This document shows, in pieces, positions 4,789-5,866 of a stretch of DNA of 5,866 nucleotides. The notes under the pieces are model-generated. The model did not search any database. It was given only the letters and a program-made list of their open reading frames with translations, and had not been told where the DNA came from. Positions within the stretch are counted from its first letter, which is position 1. Each line of letters opens with the position of its first letter. Both the position numbers and the translations under genes were made by a program. The DNA is from Acidimicrobiaceae bacterium (GTDB lineage Bacteria; Actinomycetota; Acidimicrobiia; Acidimicrobiales; Microtrichaceae), in assembly GCA_003514205.1 (NCBI GenBank), contig DORQ01000297.1:1-5866 (forward strand). Direction: 5' to 3'.

Positions 4789-5866
4789 ATGGCAGAACCC
4801 TCCAAGTCCACCTCGCGGGTCGAACCCTTCCTCGCCCATCGCACGCTCCCGGCACCCACCGTTCTGCCGCCCCGCGTTCGCGTGCTCGTGATGTTCGGCG
4901 GACAATCCGCTGAACACGATGTGTCGAGGGTGTCGGCCGCCAACGTGTTGGCCGCGTTGGATCGCAGTCGATATGAGGTGGTCCCCATCGGCATTAGTAC
5001 CACAGGCAGGTGGACCCACGCAGAGGAGGCTGTTGAGCTCTTGAGGGGCGGAAACCTCCACGAGTTGGGCTCCCACGGACTGCCCGTTGAGGGTACCGAC
5101 ATGGATGTGCTCGCCACCATTGAGGCATCAGGAGCCGACATCCCCACCGTTGCTCTCCCCATCCTTCATGGCCCCAACGGTGAGGATGGAACCATTGCTG
5201 GGCTCCTGGAACTGTCACAGGTCGCCTACGTCGGATCGGGGGTGCTTGGGTCTGCGCTCAGCATGGACAAAGCGAAGGCCAAGGAGGTCTTGGCCCTCCA
5301 TGGCATCAACCAGGCCGCCTTCGCCACGGCTACTGAGTGGGAGCTCTCCGAGCAGTGGTGCGCTGAGATGGTCGACCGCCTCGGATTTCCGATCTTCGTG
5401 AAGCCAGCCAATATGGGTTCCTCAGTGGGAGTCTCAAAGGCGCGAGATGAGCGGGAACTTCGCTCCGCAATCACTGAAGCCCTTCGATTCGATGAGCGCC
5501 TCGTCTTTGAAGAGTTCATTGATGGTCGAGAGATCGAGATCGGGGTTTTGGGCAATGAGCACCCTCGATGTTCAGTGGCGGGCGAGATTCGCGCCGGTGC
5601 CGAGTTCTACGACTACGAGGACAAATACCGCGACGATGCAGCTGAACTCATCATTCCTGCGGAGCTCACGGTGGCCGAAATGGCCGAGGTCGAACGAGTC
5701 GCGTTGGCGGCCTATCGGGCGCTGCGCTGCGAGGTGCTCAGCCGGGTCGACGTCTTTGTACACCCAACCCGCGGCGTGCTCCTCAACGAGATCAACACCT
5801 TCCCGGGATTCACACCGATCTCAATGTTCCCTCGCCTGTGGGCAGCATCGGGATTGGACTATTCGG
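4789..5866 (+). CDS. ddl: D-alanine--D-alanine ligase Ddl (3' end beyond window)
   Basis: Ddl is the cytoplasmic ATP-grasp ligase that joins two D-alanines to supply MurF. The 359 codons present cover nearly the whole enzyme; no stop is reached. Visible blocks are VLVMFGGQSAEHDVS (32-46; E42 fits the catalytic Glu), LHGPNGEDGTIAG (126-138), SMDKAKAKEVL (158-168), FVKPANMGSSVGVSKA (203-218; S212 fits the catalytic Ser), FEEFIDGREIEIGVLG (240-255), AGEIRAGAEFYDYEDKY (264-280) and LLNEINTFPGFTPISMFP (331-348). D321, E334 and N336 fit the magnesium ligands. Y280 is at the tyrosine position that, in characterised ligases, favours D-Ala-D-Ala over D-Ala-D-Lac, so ordinary vancomycin-sensitive precursors are inferred. 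About 29 residues precede the first beta strand, an unusual Pro/Ser/Thr-rich N-terminal extension. The start is forced by the in-frame TAG at 4777. It is divergent from murF with a 62-base gap. Confidence 0.95.
   Translation, partial: MAEPSKSTSRVEPFLAHRTLPAPTVLPPRVRVLVMFGGQSAEHDVSRVSAANVLAALDRSRYEVVPIGISTTGRWTHAEEAVELLRGGNLHELGSHGLPVEGTDMDVLATIEASGADIPTVALPILHGPNGEDGTIAGLLELSQVAYVGSGVLGSALSMDKAKAKEVLALHGINQAAFATATEWELSEQWCAEMVDRLGFPIFVKPANMGSSVGVSKARDERELRSAITEALRFDERLVFEEFIDGREIEIGVLGNEHPRCSVAGEIRAGAEFYDYEDKYRDDAAELIIPAELTVAEMAEVERVALAAYRALRCEVLSRVDVFVHPTRGVLLNEINTFPGFTPISMFPRLWAASGLDYS

Noticed and set aside
4727..4855. Upstream extension of the murF frame to ATG 4855
   Set aside because: It would overlap the start of ddl and add 43 residues not seen in MurF. 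The family N-terminus begins at ATG 4726.
4591..5162. Minus-strand open frames across the start of ddl (161 and 128 codons)
   Set aside because: They are antisense to ddl, whose motifs are unmistakable, and their translations have low-complexity shadow composition.

Overview
The window is ordinary chromosomal sequence from a GC-rich bacterium. The likely host is an actinobacterium, possibly of the Acidimicrobiia. Two things suggest this: base and codon usage are high in GC, and two genes (an MFS transporter and ddl) start as ATG exactly six bases after a TAnnnT hexamer with no Shine-Dalgarno sequence, which is the usual layout of actinobacterial leaderless genes. The subfamily features of the PQQ-dependent dehydrogenase also fit. 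No rRNA, tRNA or marker gene is present, so the taxonomy is an inference.

Layout from left to right. Bases 1-177 are non-coding and hold several inverted repeats, one of them a strong hairpin just past the stop of the first gene. Next come two minus-strand genes. One encodes an exported, probably lipid-anchored, PQQ-dependent sugar (glucose/sorbosone) dehydrogenase-like protein (stop at 178, start at 1323). The other encodes a small putative 2-oxoglutarate/Fe(II) oxygenase of the TIGR02466 type (1413-2078, GTG start with a perfect AGGAGG). The oxygenase lies upstream, and the 89-base gap between them contains a nested inverted repeat. Divergent from the oxygenase is a plus-strand 12-helix MFS exporter of the DHA3/EntS-like (MFS_3) type (2146-3420). 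Its 3' end overlaps the 3' end of the convergent murF by 68 bases. murF (minus, start 4726) is divergent from ddl (plus, from 4789), which runs off the right edge with only its extreme C-terminus missing.

Functionally, ddl and murF are consecutive steps in peptidoglycan precursor synthesis. Ddl joins two D-alanines, and MurF attaches the dipeptide to the UDP-MurNAc-tripeptide. They share a 62-base divergent control region, and murF stands alone rather than between murE and mraY. The left half (dehydrogenase, oxygenase, exporter) has no pathway that can be established from the sequence. A link between the divergent oxygenase and exporter is possible but unproven.

I see no mobile element, CRISPR array, toxin-antitoxin pair, defence system or other clearly undescribed system. 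The most useful observations concern gene starts, the two divergent promoter regions, the convergent gene overlap and the structured intergenic RNA candidates.
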